Numbered from the stretch's first letter, positions 1 through 9,754 are shown. The stretch: DNA of 64,000 nt from Synechococcus sp. HK01-R (GCF_014217855.1 NZ_CP059059.1:1922001-1986000); one strand, 5' to 3'. Program-made: numbers and translations. Notes: a model not told the origin generated them from the letters alone.

Positions 1-239
1 CGGTTCAGGACGGTGCCAACCGTTATGCGGAACAGACTCTCGGCGAACTTGAAACTCGACTCAAGGAGATGGCACAAGTGGTCTTGGGCGGTCGCCAGGA
101 ACTCGTGAAGATTCAGACCCTTCGTTCTGAATCAAGTCCTACCCGGTCTTCTGCTCCCCAAGATTCAGGGGAGGCTGTGCCAATTTCCAGAGCCCGTCGA
201 GCCGCATCTCGTCTCAGGTCAATGCGGAACACCGGCTGA
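1..239 (+). CDS. C-terminal fragment of an unidentified coiled-coil protein
   Basis: The last 78 codons of a gene that enters from the left edge; the frame starts at base 3 and stops with TGA at 237-239. The visible part begins with a charged heptad-like stretch (around NRYAEQTLGELETRL) and ends in a basic, Ser/Arg-rich tail, which suggests a coiled coil followed by a disordered tail. It resembles cyanobacterial DivIVA/Cdv3-like proteins, but that is a guess from a fragment. It converges on dacB and overlaps its 3' end by 26 bases. Confidence 0.6.
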   Translation, partial: VQDGANRYAEQTLGELETRLKEMAQVVLGGRQELVKIQTLRSESSPTRSSAPQDSGEAVPISRARRAASRLRSMRNTG

Positions 240-1491
240 ATTTCTGCGCAGCTTTGAGAACGGTTCCGATCGTCTCGTTCGGAGCCCAGGAACCGTTCGA
301 GATCAGACTCACGAATCGGAGTCCATCACTGGTCTCCAGAAAGCCGCTCACCGAGCGAACCCCGCGGAGCGTGCCGGTTTTAGCCCAGAGTTTTCCGTCC
401 AAACTGCTGCCCCGGAAGTAATTCCTTAGTGTCCCTCGCCTACCGGCGATGGCCATGGAGGCCTGGTAGTAGGGGCCTAGGGGATGTTGATGCATCCGTA
501 GGAGCAGAGCAGCAAGGGTCTGACTGCTGACTCGATTCGAACGCGACAACCCGCTGCCATCTGCAACCCGTAAGCCTGAGGTCGGCAGATGCTGGCCTCG
601 CATCCACAGCTGGGCCCGCTGTGAGGCACGCGTCACATCCCACTGATCGGAGGCTTCCCGCAACAGCACTTCGGCGGTGAAATTGTGGCTCTCGGTGTTC
701 GACAGGCTCAGCAGGGAATGCATCGGTGCGGAGACCTCCTCATGGAGCACCAAGAGATCATCGACACCACCCTGTTGTTCGAGCGAGCCTTGCGTGGGGT
801 GCACCACCTTCAGGGCTACCCGCCCACCCTGCCGTTGCACTTCTTTTGTGAACAGGCTTTGGAATCGTCCAGCCGGGTTTTGAACAGCCATGCCGAGAGC
901 GTTGCTCGTCAAGGCCAGTCGCGTCACGGGAGCCCCATAAGCCTCCATCCGGTCGGCCTTGGGCCAGTCACGGGGCCACCAACGTTGGGGCGGTTCCTCG
1001 CGAAGCATCAGCTGGATAGAGCCCGATGCTTCGCGACGACTCCCACCCTGGCCTAGGGCTGCCATCGCCAAACGCTGAAGTCCATCAATTCCTAGATCTG
1101 GATCCCCTTCTCCCTCCAGTTCCAGGACCCCGTCAGGGCGTTGCAATAAACGGGTTCTCAGGCGGAAATCTGGACCGAGCTGGTCGAGGGCATAGGCCGT
1201 GGTGATCAATTTCTGATTCGATGCCGGAATCAGAGCTGCAGCACCGTTGACCGCGGCAAGAACAGAGCCCTGTTCATTCAGAATCGTGATGCTCCAAGCC
1301 TTTTTTTCAGGGCCAAGGGCAACATCAACAGCGTTTTGAAGAGGTAGACAAGGCTCTCCGTCACGCAGGCTTGGCCAACCCAGTGTTTGCAGAGGTAATG
1401 GAGGGGCGAGCAGCTCAGGCTCGGCTGTCCGTCCGGGGGCGGGTAGCAGGACAGTCAATGCCAGGGCAGAGAAAGACAGAAGCCTTGTCAC
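214..1491 (-). CDS. dacB: D-alanyl-D-alanine carboxypeptidase / endopeptidase (PBP4 family, S13)
   Basis: Periplasmic serine peptidase that trims or cleaves peptidoglycan stem peptides. The 425-residue product starts with a hydrophobic signal peptide (about 1-22). The three penicillin-binding motifs are present: SxxK at 91-94 (SNQK), an SxN-type motif at 268-270 (SHN) and KTG at 371-373, with DGSGLSR at 311-317, as in the S13 family. Length is normal for class C low-molecular-weight PBPs. The ATG overlaps the end of the upstream DUF4330 gene by 4 bases, so the two are probably co-transcribed. The SHN triad replaces the more usual SDN; this looks like family variation rather than inactivation. 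Confidence 0.9.
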   Translation of the reverse strand: MTRLLSFSALALTVLLPAPGRTAEPELLAPPLPLQTLGWPSLRDGEPCLPLQNAVDVALGPEKKAWSITILNEQGSVLAAVNGAAALIPASNQKLITTAYALDQLGPDFRLRTRLLQRPDGVLELEGEGDPDLGIDGLQRLAMAALGQGGSRREASGSIQLMLREEPPQRWWPRDWPKADRMEAYGAPVTRLALTSNALGMAVQNPAGRFQSLFTKEVQRQGGRVALKVVHPTQGSLEQQGGVDDLLVLHEEVSAPMHSLLSLSNTESHNFTAEVLLREASDQWDVTRASQRAQLWMRGQHLPTSGLRVADGSGLSRSNRVSSQTLAALLLRMHQHPLGPYYQASMAIAGRRGTLRNYFRGSSLDGKLWAKTGTLRGVRSVSGFLETSDGLRFVSLISNGSWAPNETIGTVLKAAQKFSRCSALT

Positions 1492-2006
1492 TGGATCTCG
1501 ACCCCACTGACCGTTCCGTTGACCCGATATTGCGGACCCTCCAGTTCCACGGGAGTTCCGATTTTGAGGTTGGTTCCTGCCATCACCACACCGGAACCTG
1601 AGACCGTCGCCTCCCCATCCAGGATGAAACGGGCATCGAGTGTGCCCTGAATGCGCCGGTTGGGATCGACCGCTGTCAGCACGCGACCATCGGGGGTGAG
1701 GGTGACCAACTTGCGCGTGATGTCTTGCACTTGCACCAAGCGGACTGACCCGTGGGGCTGGTTGCGAATCACGATGCTTGTTCGGCCAGCCTGCAAGGCG
1801 TCCCTGAGAAGGCGGTCAGGATCGGCGGCAGGGACTCCACGCACGTCCACGCTGATCTGAACGGGTTTGACTGACCCTGTCGCTCGAGCAACGGTGTTGC
1901 TCAGTTTCGGGCTCCACAGCACGCCAGCCAAAGCGGCAATGCCGAGTAGGGCAGCCAAACCGTCAACGGCGTTCACACCCTTGATGCGTTGGTTGAGAGC
2001 CATCAC
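1488..2006 (-). CDS. DUF4330 family protein
   Basis: A 172-residue cyanobacterial protein of unknown function. It has a short cytoplasmic N terminus, one membrane segment at about 17-33 (GLAALLGIAALAGVLW) and a Gly/Val-rich, probably beta-structured outer domain. The repeated pattern of ligand-free beta strands fits DUF4330, which I recognise from cyanobacterial genomes. The start chosen is the first ATG of a double ATG. The end overlaps dacB by 4 bases and the upstream DUF1995 gene ends 55 bases before the start, suggesting a DUF1995-DUF4330-dacB transcript. No catalytic motif is visible. Confidence 0.7.
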   Translation of the reverse strand: MMALNQRIKGVNAVDGLAALLGIAALAGVLWSPKLSNTVARATGSVKPVQISVDVRGVPAADPDRLLRDALQAGRTSIVIRNQPHGSVRLVQVQDITRKLVTLTPDGRVLTAVDPNRRIQGTLDARFILDGEATVSGSGVVMAGTNLKIGTPVELEGPQYRVNGTVSGVEIQ

Positions 2007-2061
2007 GCGAGATCCTGAACCGCCACGATACGGAGCCCTCCAAGGGTCTACAAGAGAGCCC

Positions 2062-2775
2062 TCAGCTCCTTAGGTCATTGAGAAAACGGTCCATTGCCCC
2101 CATCTGCCTGTTCAGCTCGGAACCGGTGCCGGCAAGGGCCTCATCGATCTGCTCGGGATCCGGTCGTCGTTCGTAGTCCATCACGAATCGGTAGCCGTCG
2201 GGGTCGGCCCTAAACAGAGACCATGGTTGGGGCCACTGATGAAGGAGAGCGGCTCCGTCCAACGGCTGAAGCCAGTAAGCCACCTCCCAGGTCGCCACAA
2301 AACCTTGGCGTCTCGATCGAGCCACGCTGCCGATGCCAACTGCAGCATCTTCAAGACGGCCATTGAGCATGGCCACTTGGCCAGTCCAGTCCGCGCAGGC
2401 CTGCTCCAGTTCCTCGTAATCGCTGGGTTGAGGTGCCACAGCGAGGAGCAAATCGTCCTGACGCTCCATCAATCGCCCACGGCAGAGGTCCTGAAGGGAA
2501 CAACAAGATTTCGCCAGCTCTGGTTCATCCCTCTGGGCAAGAGCTGCCGATCCAGCATCCGGGAATGCCAGCACAGGTTTTTGACCAGTCTCCTGAAGCT
2601 TGCGAGCAAGCCTCAGAGCGACAGGGAGAACCCGTAGCCCCTCGAAGCGCATGCTCACCATCCAGCGGCGCGATTGGCCATCGCTCAAAGCCTCGAGTAG
2701 TGACTCCCTCGCCTGCTCTTCAGCCTGCTTCAGGTCGGCGGGAAGGGTTCTGGTCACGGCAGAGGTCCATGGCAA
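2062..2775 (-). CDS. DUF1995 family protein
   Basis: A 237-residue soluble protein. The N-terminal helix with TLPADLKQAEEQA, the central FPDAGSAALAQRD region and the C-terminal WxLFRADPDGYRFV stretch match DUF1995, a family of cyanobacteria and chloroplasts (plant relatives such as LPA3 are linked to photosystem assembly). Whether the bacterial member shares that role is unknown. There is no signal peptide or membrane segment, so it is probably cytoplasmic. It lies 28 bases downstream of the cysteine desulfurase gene in the same orientation. Confidence 0.7.
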   Translation of the reverse strand: MPWTSAVTRTLPADLKQAEEQARESLLEALSDGQSRRWMVSMRFEGLRVLPVALRLARKLQETGQKPVLAFPDAGSAALAQRDEPELAKSCCSLQDLCRGRLMERQDDLLLAVAPQPSDYEELEQACADWTGQVAMLNGRLEDAAVGIGSVARSRRQGFVATWEVAYWLQPLDGAALLHQWPQPWSLFRADPDGYRFVMDYERRPDPEQIDEALAGTGSELNRQMGAMDRFLNDLRS

Positions 2776-2803
2776 GGCCGGAGGGTACTGCCAATCCTGA
2801 CCT

Positions 2804-4021
2804 TCAACGCCCCTGCAGCCGATCGAGGGAGCGCGAAAGACGTTCTTTTAACAAGGGAAGTTCGCTCGGATTGTTCCAAGGGCCAAGGCTAATTCTGATG
2901 CCTGACTTACTGGCCTCGGCATTCAGTCCGATGGCCCTAAGCACAGAACTGCCCTCGTCGTGGCCAGACGCACAGGCACTACCACTGCTGATGGCAACGC
3001 CTTGTTGGGCCATCTCGCGGACGAGAGCTCGACCTGAGAGGGCGCGGCCTGCATCGTCAGACGCCAGAAGCGAAATGTGATGGGGCAAACGCTGGTCTCT
3101 GGATCCGGAAAGGCGTAGTCGAGGATCTTCGAGCAAGCTGGCTAGCAGCTCATCACGGAGATGACGTGTGCTGTGCGAGGTGCACAATGACGTCCAGGCA
3201 GGCAGTTTGGAGATCGCCAGCGTGAGCCCCGCGATCAGGGCCACTGGTTGTGTGCCCGAACGCAATCCCTGTTCCTGGCCTCCGCCTCCCAGCCAAGGGC
3301 GCATGGACTCACGTTGATGGGAACGAGTCAGCAGGAAGCCAACCCCCTTGGGCCCGCCACATTTATGGGACGACGCGCTCAGTAAATCAGCGGGCAAGGT
3401 TGACCAATCAGGCCGGCCCTGGCTAACCACCTGCGTGGCATCCACGTGAAAGGTGATGCCTCGCCGTCGGCATTCCGCGCCGACGACATCCACGGGTTGC
3501 AGGCTGCCGATCTCACTTTGCCCCCAAATGAGCGACACCATCTCGGTTGGTGCATCCAAGAGGGAATCAAGCTGCCCCAGATCGATCTGACCCTGCGGGT
3601 CGACAGGCCACTCGACCACCTCCCATCCTTGATTGGCCAGCTGTTGAGCTGCCGCCATCGTTGCTGGGTGCTCAACAGACGACACCACAAGGCGGCCAGG
3701 AGCACGGTCGACCGTTCGACCAAGCAAAGCAAGGTGAATGGATTCTGTTGCACCTGAAGTAAAGACCAAGTCGTTCGCCGCTGCCCGCAAACTGCTGGCG
3801 AGCTGCACACGCGATCGCTCCAAGCATTCAGCAGCCTTCAGACCATGGCCATGCAGGCTCGATGGGTTCCCCCAGGCGCTGCGCTGCACCTCAGCGATCC
3901 AATCGATCACCTCTGGATCGGTGGGGCTTGTCGCACACGCGTCGAAATACAAGGCCCTGTCGCTGTCAGCCACTGGTCTCGCGGTCCATTCGAGCCCGTG
4001 TGCGTTGTTCGAGGCTGTCAC
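2804..4021 (-). CDS. Cysteine desulfurase (NifS/IscS-like, class V aminotransferase)
   Basis: PLP enzyme that removes sulfur from cysteine for Fe-S cluster and thio-cofactor synthesis. Counted from the ATG, the PLP lysine is K220 (SASSHK), the stacking histidine is H118 (SVEHPA) and the persulfide cysteine is C350 in GSACASGHDEGS; the GGGGQEQGLRSGT segment at 246-257 is typical. The start is uncertain: the ATG at 4021 overlaps dapF by 56 bases, but a GTG at 3973 overlaps the dapF stop by only 8 bases and gives an N terminus (VADSDRALYFDACAT) closer to family length. I favour the GTG. Translational coupling to dapF is likely. IscS versus SufS-type assignment was not settled. Confidence 0.88.
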   Translation of the reverse strand: MTASNNAHGLEWTARPVADSDRALYFDACATSPTDPEVIDWIAEVQRSAWGNPSSLHGHGLKAAECLERSRVQLASSLRAAANDLVFTSGATESIHLALLGRTVDRAPGRLVVSSVEHPATMAAAQQLANQGWEVVEWPVDPQGQIDLGQLDSLLDAPTEMVSLIWGQSEIGSLQPVDVVGAECRRRGITFHVDATQVVSQGRPDWSTLPADLLSASSHKCGGPKGVGFLLTRSHQRESMRPWLGGGGQEQGLRSGTQPVALIAGLTLAISKLPAWTSLCTSHSTRHLRDELLASLLEDPRLRLSGSRDQRLPHHISLLASDDAGRALSGRALVREMAQQGVAISSGSACASGHDEGSSVLRAIGLNAEASKSGIRISLGPWNNPSELPLLKERLSRSLDRLQGR

Positions 4022-5093
4022 CGGCGAGGGTGATCATTGTGTCGAGCGACATCGTCTCGAGGAGGGCTTGCACCTGACGTTGGGCTTCTGCGCGCAGACA
4101 GTGATCCGGTTTCTGACAAGTCTCCTGACAGGCCGTTGCGCAGTTGAACTCAGCCTCGATGCTTGAAGGTGTGTCGTTGTCTGCTCGGTGGGTTGCTGCT
4201 TGGGGCTCAGGGGCCAAAGCAACTACCGGTGTGGGAACCAATTCAGGAACTAAGACTCCGTCAAAGACCGCTTCGGCTGGTCCTGTCATGAAGATGGAGC
4301 CGCTGCGATCAGGCCAACTGATCAGCAGTGGGCCTCCAGGAAGGTTCACCTGCGCGGAATGGTCAGCAAGTCCTAGGAGATGAGCGCAGACCAGGGTGGC
4401 GCAGGCGCCTGTTCCACAGGCAAGGGTTGGTCCTGCCCCGCGTTCCCAAACTCGGATTTCAAGGGACTGTGGACCATGCACCTGAAGAAAGTGCACATTC
4501 GTTTTGGCCGGGAAGGCGTCATGGACCTCTAGAGCAGCACCCCAGGGCTCAAACGGAATGGTTTTGAGGTTTTCAACAGGTACGACGACATGCGGATTCC
4601 CCATGCCGGCCGCCGCAACGCTCAGGGTGACCCCCGCAACCTCTAAGTCCCCCTGCGGCAAACCAGCTGACCCCACCGGGAGCGATGTCGGGACTTCATC
4701 TGGAATGAGAAATGGAAGCCCCATATCCACTTTGATCTGACCGTCAGCTTGGAGTTCGGGAACGATCATTCCGGCGGCTGTCTCGATGCGCCAGCGCTCA
4801 CCGCTTTGACTGCCATCGCTGTCAGCCAGAAACCTGGCAAGACATCGAATGCCATTGCCGCACATCTCCGCTTCACTGCCGTCGGCATTGAAGATGCGCA
4901 TGCGGAGATCCCCATCAGTCTCCGGCGGCAGCGCCAGGATGATCCCGTCGGCACCGATTCCAAAGCGTCGATCACAGATCTGACGGATCCAAGCTGCATC
5001 AGGGTTGCGGATGCTTGCATCCAGCTGTCCGGCTCGCCCTTCCAGGACAACAAAATCGTTGCCAAGACCCTGATACTTGCTGAACTGGAGCAT
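3966..5093 (-). CDS. dapF: Diaminopimelate epimerase with a cysteine-bearing C-terminal extension
   Basis: Converts LL- to meso-diaminopimelate for lysine and peptidoglycan synthesis, in the cytoplasm. The catalytic cysteines are C78 (AEMCGNG) and C226 (LACGTGACA), and the fold appears complete by about residue 282 (FMTGPAEAVFDG). DapF is normally about 270-290 residues; this one has 375. The extra 90 or so residues start with a Pro/Ala linker and hold four cysteines (318, 322, 326, 332; C-x3-C-x3-C-x5-C) followed by a predicted helix. The tail is open and in frame, with no sign of a lost stop except its length. It abuts hfq head to head: the two starts are 22 bases apart. Confidence 0.9.
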   Translation of the reverse strand: MLQFSKYQGLGNDFVVLEGRAGQLDASIRNPDAAWIRQICDRRFGIGADGIILALPPETDGDLRMRIFNADGSEAEMCGNGIRCLARFLADSDGSQSGERWRIETAAGMIVPELQADGQIKVDMGLPFLIPDEVPTSLPVGSAGLPQGDLEVAGVTLSVAAAGMGNPHVVVPVENLKTIPFEPWGAALEVHDAFPAKTNVHFLQVHGPQSLEIRVWERGAGPTLACGTGACATLVCAHLLGLADHSAQVNLPGGPLLISWPDRSGSIFMTGPAEAVFDGVLVPELVPTPVVALAPEPQAATHRADNDTPSSIEAEFNCATACQETCQKPDHCLRAEAQRQVQALLETMSLDTMITLAGDSLEQRTRARMDRETSG

Positions 5094-5115
5094 GGTGTTA
5101 CGCGGCGCCGGTTAG

Positions 5116-5337
5116 ATGGAGACCACCTGTTTCGACCCCAGTCTGCCGGGCGTTCGTCTGTTGCAGACCTGGTTGAGAGAGCAACGGGCTTTGCGACTTG
5201 AACTTCTCAACGGTGCCAGTCACGAAGGAGTGCTGGCTTGGCAAGATCCAGAATTCCTTGCCCTCACTCGCTCTGATGCCGATCAACCTCTGTTGATCTC
5301 TAGACGGGCGATTGCTGTGATCCGTTGTCTCGGTTGA
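5116..5337 (+). CDS. hfq: Cyanobacterial Hfq / Sm-like protein
   Basis: A 73-residue Sm-fold protein. The pattern FDPSLPGVRLLQTWLREQRALRLELLNGASHEGVLAWQDPEFLAL, ending with a strand IAVIRCLG, is that of cyanobacterial Hfq, which differs strongly from enterobacterial Hfq (no YKHA Sm2 motif). In Synechocystis the homologue supports type IV pilus motility through contact with PilB rather than acting as a general RNA chaperone (known for that species, inferred here). The position between dapF and leuS is, as I recall it, conserved in marine picocyanobacteria. Only 22 bases separate its ATG from the divergent dapF start, so the promoters must overlap coding sequence. Confidence 0.8.
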   Translation: METTCFDPSLPGVRLLQTWLREQRALRLELLNGASHEGVLAWQDPEFLALTRSDADQPLLISRRAIAVIRCLG

Positions 5338-5404
5338 GCTGATCCTTTGTTTCCCAGCAAGGGAGAGCAGCTGTGTCACGATCGCAACCAGGTGAGCCCT
5401 GCCC

Positions 5405-8041
5405 GTGAGCCCCGTACCCCCATCGACGTCTGCTTCGACGTCTTCCAGTGATCATCGCTACGACCCCCTCACTCTTGAGGACCGTTGGCAGCAGCGCTGG
5501 AAGGACTGCCAGCAGGACCGCACAGCTGAACCACAGCCGGGGCAACGTCCTTTTTATGCACTCTCGATGTTCCCGTATCCATCGGGCTCTCTGCATATGG
5601 GACATGTGCGCAACTATGTGATCACGGATGTGATTGCTCGCACGCAGCGCATGCGAGGGGATGCCGTGCTTCACCCGATGGGCTGGGATGCCTTTGGACT
5701 GCCAGCTGAGAATGCCGCCATCGAACGCGGTGTGGATCCAGCGGTATGGACGGACCGCAACATTGCCCAAATGAGGACCCAACTCGACAGGCTTGGCCTA
5801 TCGATTGATTGGGATCGCGAATTCGCTACCTGCCACGACGATTACTACCGCTGGACCCAGTGGCTCTTCCTGGAGTTACACGCTGGTGGCTTGGCCTACC
5901 AGAAAGAAGCGATCGTCAATTGGGACCCTGTCGATCAGACGGTTCTTGCGAACGAGCAAGTGGATGCCGATGGCAAGTCCTGGCGTTCCGGTGCGCTCGT
6001 TGAGAAGCGCAACCTGCGTCAGTGGTTCCTACGCATCACGGATTATGCCGATGCTCTGTTGGATGATTTGGATCTGCTCCAGGGGTGGCCGGAGCGGGTG
6101 CGCACCATGCAGGCGAACTGGATCGGGCGCTCGAAGGGAGCCGAAATTGACTTCCAGGTGTGCGCCGCTGACGGAAGCTCCTCTGACCAGCACATCACTG
6201 TCTTCACCACCAGGCCGGACACGTTGTTTGGAGCGAGTTACGTCGTTCTTGCCCCAGAGCATCCCCTCGTTGATCAGCTCGTCAGTACGACCGAAGCCAC
6301 TGCCGTGGCGGCTTTTCGAGATCTGATGTCGACCCTCTCCCAGGAAGAGCGAACCGCTGATGACCAACCCAAGCGCGGGATTCCGATCGGCGCTGAGGTG
6401 ATCAATCCGGTGAATGGGAAGACCATTCCGGTATGGATTGCCGACTATGTGCTTGCCGATTACGGCACCGGGGCCGTCATGGGTGTGCCGGCTCATGACC
6501 AAAGGGATTTCCTGTTTGCCCGACGCCATGAGCTGCCCTTACACCGGGTCGTACAGATCCCAGGCGTGGAATCTCAAACACTCGATGGTGAGGCATGGAC
6601 AGAGCCGGGTGTTCTGGTCAATTCAGGGCGCTTCGATGGTCTCGCCTCTGAGGATGCGAAAACAGCGATCACCCTCCATGGCGAAAGTGAAGGCTGGGCC
6701 CGGACCAAGGTTCAGTATCGACTGAGGGATTGGTTGATCTCCCGCCAGCGGTATTGGGGCTGTCCGATTCCGATCATTCACTGCGACAGTTGCGGCGCTG
6801 TTCCCGTACCCAAGGAACAACTCCCAGTTGAGCTTCCCCATGGAATTGACCTCTCAGGGAAAGGGGGCTCACCACTGGCTCAGCTCTCCTCTTGGCTGAC
6901 AGTGGAGTGCCCTTGCTGTGGCCAACCGGCGCGGAGAGAAACTGACACGATGGATACCTTTATGTGTTCATCCTGGTATTTCCTTCGTTTCGCTGACCCC
7001 CATAATGAAGAACGACCTTTTTCAGCAACAAACGTCAATCACTGGCTTCCTGTCAATCAATACGTCGGCGGGATTGAGCACGCCATTCTCCACTTGCTGT
7101 ATGCCCGGTTCTTCACTAAGGCATTGCATGACCGTGGATTACTTGGCACCCGTGAACCCTTTGAGCGTCTGTTGACTCAGGGAATGGTGCAAGGGGTCAC
7201 CTATCGCAATCCTCGGACCGGTCGTTATGTGGCACCTGCGGATGTCGCCGATGAACAGGATCCCCGTGATCCAGAGGACGGTGGTGCTCTCGAGGTCCTT
7301 TTCGAAAAGATGTCGAAGTCAAAGTACAACGGCGTCGATCCAGCTGCCGTCATTGATCGTTATGGCGCCGATACTGCACGGATGTTCATTCTCTTCAAAG
7401 CTCCACCCGAGAAGGATCTGGAATGGGATGATGCTGATGTTGAAGGTCAGTTTCGTTTCCTGCAGCGTCTCTGGCGCTTGGTTGATACAGGAGTCAATTT
7501 GAACGTTCAGGTTCAAGACAGCTGTTGCAACTTCCCAGATGCTCCGATGACCGATCTCGATCGCGAGATCCGTCGGGCTTTGCATACAGCCATTACTGCT
7601 GTTGATGAGGATCTCAGTGGCGATTATCAGTTCAACACAGCAATTTCTGAACTCATGAAGTTGTCCAACGCTCTCTCAGGGCAACTCGAGGCCATTAGTC
7701 CGGAAGTGCGTGTCGAAGCCCTCTCAGGGCTCGTGCGTCTTCTCGCACCATTTGCGCCTCACTTGGCTGAGGAGTTCTGGTCACGACTCGGCGGCGCCAT
7801 CAGCGTGCATCAGCAACCATGGCCGGTGCATGATCCTTCGGCTTTGGTGCAAGAGAGCATCGAGCTGGTGATTCAGGTGAAGGGCAAAGTGCGTGGAAGC
7901 CTTCGGGTGCCGGCAGATGCAGATCAAGCCATGTTGGAACAGCTCGCCCTCAACAGTGATGTGGCTGCGAAATGGCTGGAGGGCCAGCCTCCCCGGCGTG
8001 TGATTGTCGTGCCGGGGAAGCTGGTCAACCTTGTGCCCTGA
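5405..8041 (+). CDS. leuS: Leucyl-tRNA synthetase
   Basis: Class Ia synthetase that charges tRNA-Leu. The 878-residue product has the HIGH-type motif HMGH at 64-67 ([13 protein letters not shown]), the CP1 editing domain with the TTRPDT motif, the catalytic-domain WYFLRF segment, and KMSKS at about 634-638 before the anticodon-binding helices. Length is normal for bacterial LeuRS. It follows hfq by 67 bases and ends 3 bases before the convergent pgi stop. Its last codons contain a strong inverted repeat listed separately. Confidence 0.97.
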   Translation: MSPVPPSTSASTSSSDHRYDPLTLEDRWQQRWKDCQQDRTAEPQPGQRPFYALSMFPYPSGSLHMGHVRNYVITDVIARTQRMRGDAVLHPMGWDAFGLPAENAAIERGVDPAVWTDRNIAQMRTQLDRLGLSIDWDREFATCHDDYYRWTQWLFLELHAGGLAYQKEAIVNWDPVDQTVLANEQVDADGKSWRSGALVEKRNLRQWFLRITDYADALLDDLDLLQGWPERVRTMQANWIGRSKGAEIDFQVCAADGSSSDQHITVFTTRPDTLFGASYVVLAPEHPLVDQLVSTTEATAVAAFRDLMSTLSQEERTADDQPKRGIPIGAEVINPVNGKTIPVWIADYVLADYGTGAVMGVPAHDQRDFLFARRHELPLHRVVQIPGVESQTLDGEAWTEPGVLVNSGRFDGLASEDAKTAITLHGESEGWARTKVQYRLRDWLISRQRYWGCPIPIIHCDSCGAVPVPKEQLPVELPHGIDLSGKGGSPLAQLSSWLTVECPCCGQPARRETDTMDTFMCSSWYFLRFADPHNEERPFSATNVNHWLPVNQYVGGIEHAILHLLYARFFTKALHDRGLLGTREPFERLLTQGMVQGVTYRNPRTGRYVAPADVADEQDPRDPEDGGALEVLFEKMSKSKYNGVDPAAVIDRYGADTARMFILFKAPPEKDLEWDDADVEGQFRFLQRLWRLVDTGVNLNVQVQDSCCNFPDAPMTDLDREIRRALHTAITAVDEDLSGDYQFNTAISELMKLSNALSGQLEAISPEVRVEALSGLVRLLAPFAPHLAEEFWSRLGGAISVHQQPWPVHDPSALVQESIELVIQVKGKVRGSLRVPADADQAMLEQLALNSDVAAKWLEGQPPRRVIVVPGKLVNLVP
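7984..8024. terminator. Strong inverted repeat in the last leuS codons, possible transcript end
   Basis: Two 14-base arms (7984-7997 and 8011-8024) pair with a single mismatch around a 13-base loop, just before the leuS stop and the convergent pgi stop. There is no T run after it, so it is not a classical terminator; it may limit read-through or protect the 3' ends of both transcripts. Confidence 0.35.
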
Positions 8042-8044
8042 CAA

Positions 8045-9643
8045 TCAGCTCTTGGCAAAACGCAAGGAAGCCGGCTGATCCCAGCTTCCTTGCGCCACGT
8101 AGCCACGGCTGTTGGCACACAGGTGGCGAAGGATCCAGAACACGGATTCCATTGACCCTTCGCCGATTGCCTGTTGAACGTCTGAAACCGAACGACTCAC
8201 TCCATCAGCGAGAAGAGCTTCAACTTGACCCTGAAGATTGAGGATCGCAGCCGCTGCTTTCTTGCCGGCTTCCACTCCGGGCTGGTGATAAGCATTGATG
8301 TTGACAAGTTCGCCGTAAAAGCCAACTGCGCGCTCAAACAGTGCAATCAGGGCGCCAAGGCGACGAGCATCGAAGTCCTTCATCGAGATGCTGATACTTT
8401 GGCGACCCCCCTCCATCAGGGCTGATCTAGTTCCCTGTAGGAAACCGTCGAGGAAATCGCCAGGGCGCTCCCCGTTGATTTCGGGAATATCAGAAGCGTC
8501 GGTCAGCTGCTCGATGAAGGTCACAAAGAAATTGTCTACGCCGTCTCGTAGTTGCTGGACGTAAGCGTGCTGATCGGTCGAGCCTTTATTGCCGTAAACG
8601 GCGATGCCCTGATGGACGACATTGCCGTCGCGATCAAGACGCTTGCCAAGAGATTCCATGACCAGCTGCTGCAGATAGCGGCTGAAGACCTCGAGACGGT
8701 CGCGATAGGGCAACACCACCATGTCGCGTTTGCCTTTGCCTTCGCCTGCTTTAAACCAGGCTGCAGCCATCAAGGCCGCGGGATTACGACGTAGATCCGT
8801 CAGACGTGTGGCCTGATCCATCTGGGCAGCTCCGGCCAGGAATTGTCTGATGTCTGTACCGATCAGAGCACCAGGAACCAGACCAACCGCACTGGTGATG
8901 CTGGTGCGACCACCCACCCAGTCGAACATGTCAAAGCGCTTGAGCCAGCCCTCCTGCACCGCCTGCTGATCGAGATGACTGTTCTTCATCGTGATTGCAA
9001 CGGCCTGTTGGCTCCAGTTGCCGCCAATGGACTCAAGACGATGACGGGCCTGCTCCATGCCCAGATGCGGCTCGGGGGTTCCGCCTGATTTGCTGACCGT
9101 GATCACAAGCGTGGTGCGGAGCTTGTCAGCAAGCGATGCGAGCACACGACTCATGCCGTTGGGGTCGACATTGTCGAAGAAATGAAAGGGAAGACCCACT
9201 CCCTGGTTCTGGAGTGCCCGAATCATCAGCAAGGGCCCGAGTCCACTGCCACCAATTCCGATCCAGAGCACATCCGTGAAGGGTTGACCAGTGGGTGCCT
9301 GAATGGTCCCGCTCAGGACCGCCTGACCAAAGGCCTCAATGGAGTCAATCTCAGCACTGATATGGTCACGCACCTGTGGTGTGGGAGCCAACTCTGGCTG
9401 TCTCAGCCAGTAATGACCGACCTGCCGTTGTTCGTCGGCGTTGGCAATGGCACCGCCCTCCAACGCCTCCATGGCACTAAAGGCCCGGTCGAACCCGGGG
9501 GCCATCTCTTCAAGATCACCATGGTTGAGATGCATGCGACTGATATCCAGCCACATCCCCAGGTCATCGTGGAACCAGAGCAGATCACAGAACCGCTGCC
9601 ATTGAATCTGGCTGTCACTCGCGCAGAAATCTGGAAAGCTCAT
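8045..9643 (-). CDS. pgi: Glucose-6-phosphate isomerase
   Basis: Interconverts glucose-6-phosphate and fructose-6-phosphate, linking glycogen, the oxidative pentose phosphate path and the Calvin cycle. The 532-residue product carries the sugar-phosphate isomerase elements IGIGGSGLGP, VSKSGGTPE (phosphate-binding loop), VGGRTSITSAVGL and the C-terminal GVEAGKKAAA segment with its catalytic lysine. The first ATG gives a normal-length protein. It faces a divergent gene across 111 bases. Confidence 0.96.
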   Translation of the reverse strand: MSFPDFCASDSQIQWQRFCDLLWFHDDLGMWLDISRMHLNHGDLEEMAPGFDRAFSAMEALEGGAIANADEQRQVGHYWLRQPELAPTPQVRDHISAEIDSIEAFGQAVLSGTIQAPTGQPFTDVLWIGIGGSGLGPLLMIRALQNQGVGLPFHFFDNVDPNGMSRVLASLADKLRTTLVITVSKSGGTPEPHLGMEQARHRLESIGGNWSQQAVAITMKNSHLDQQAVQEGWLKRFDMFDWVGGRTSITSAVGLVPGALIGTDIRQFLAGAAQMDQATRLTDLRRNPAALMAAAWFKAGEGKGKRDMVVLPYRDRLEVFSRYLQQLVMESLGKRLDRDGNVVHQGIAVYGNKGSTDQHAYVQQLRDGVDNFFVTFIEQLTDASDIPEINGERPGDFLDGFLQGTRSALMEGGRQSISISMKDFDARRLGALIALFERAVGFYGELVNINAYHQPGVEAGKKAAAAILNLQGQVEALLADGVSRSVSDVQQAIGEGSMESVFWILRHLCANSRGYVAQGSWDQPASLRFAKS

Positions 9644-9754
9644 CTCGTGTCGGAGCAGATCGCCTACTCGCAGAACCTATCCAGGATCCAGCAGTCTGCC
9701 CATCAAATGCGACACCCCAGCTAGCGTCTATAGGGATTCGTTCATCAACCATCC

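Noticed and set aside
3811-3818. HIP1 site (GCGATCGC) as a marker of over-represented palindromes
   Set aside because: Only a couple were noticed by eye in the window; over-representation typical of freshwater cyanobacteria is not seen.
5300-5782. 160-codon frame antisense to leuS and hfq
   Set aside because: Overlaps conserved N-terminal coding regions on the other strand and lacks a plausible domain.
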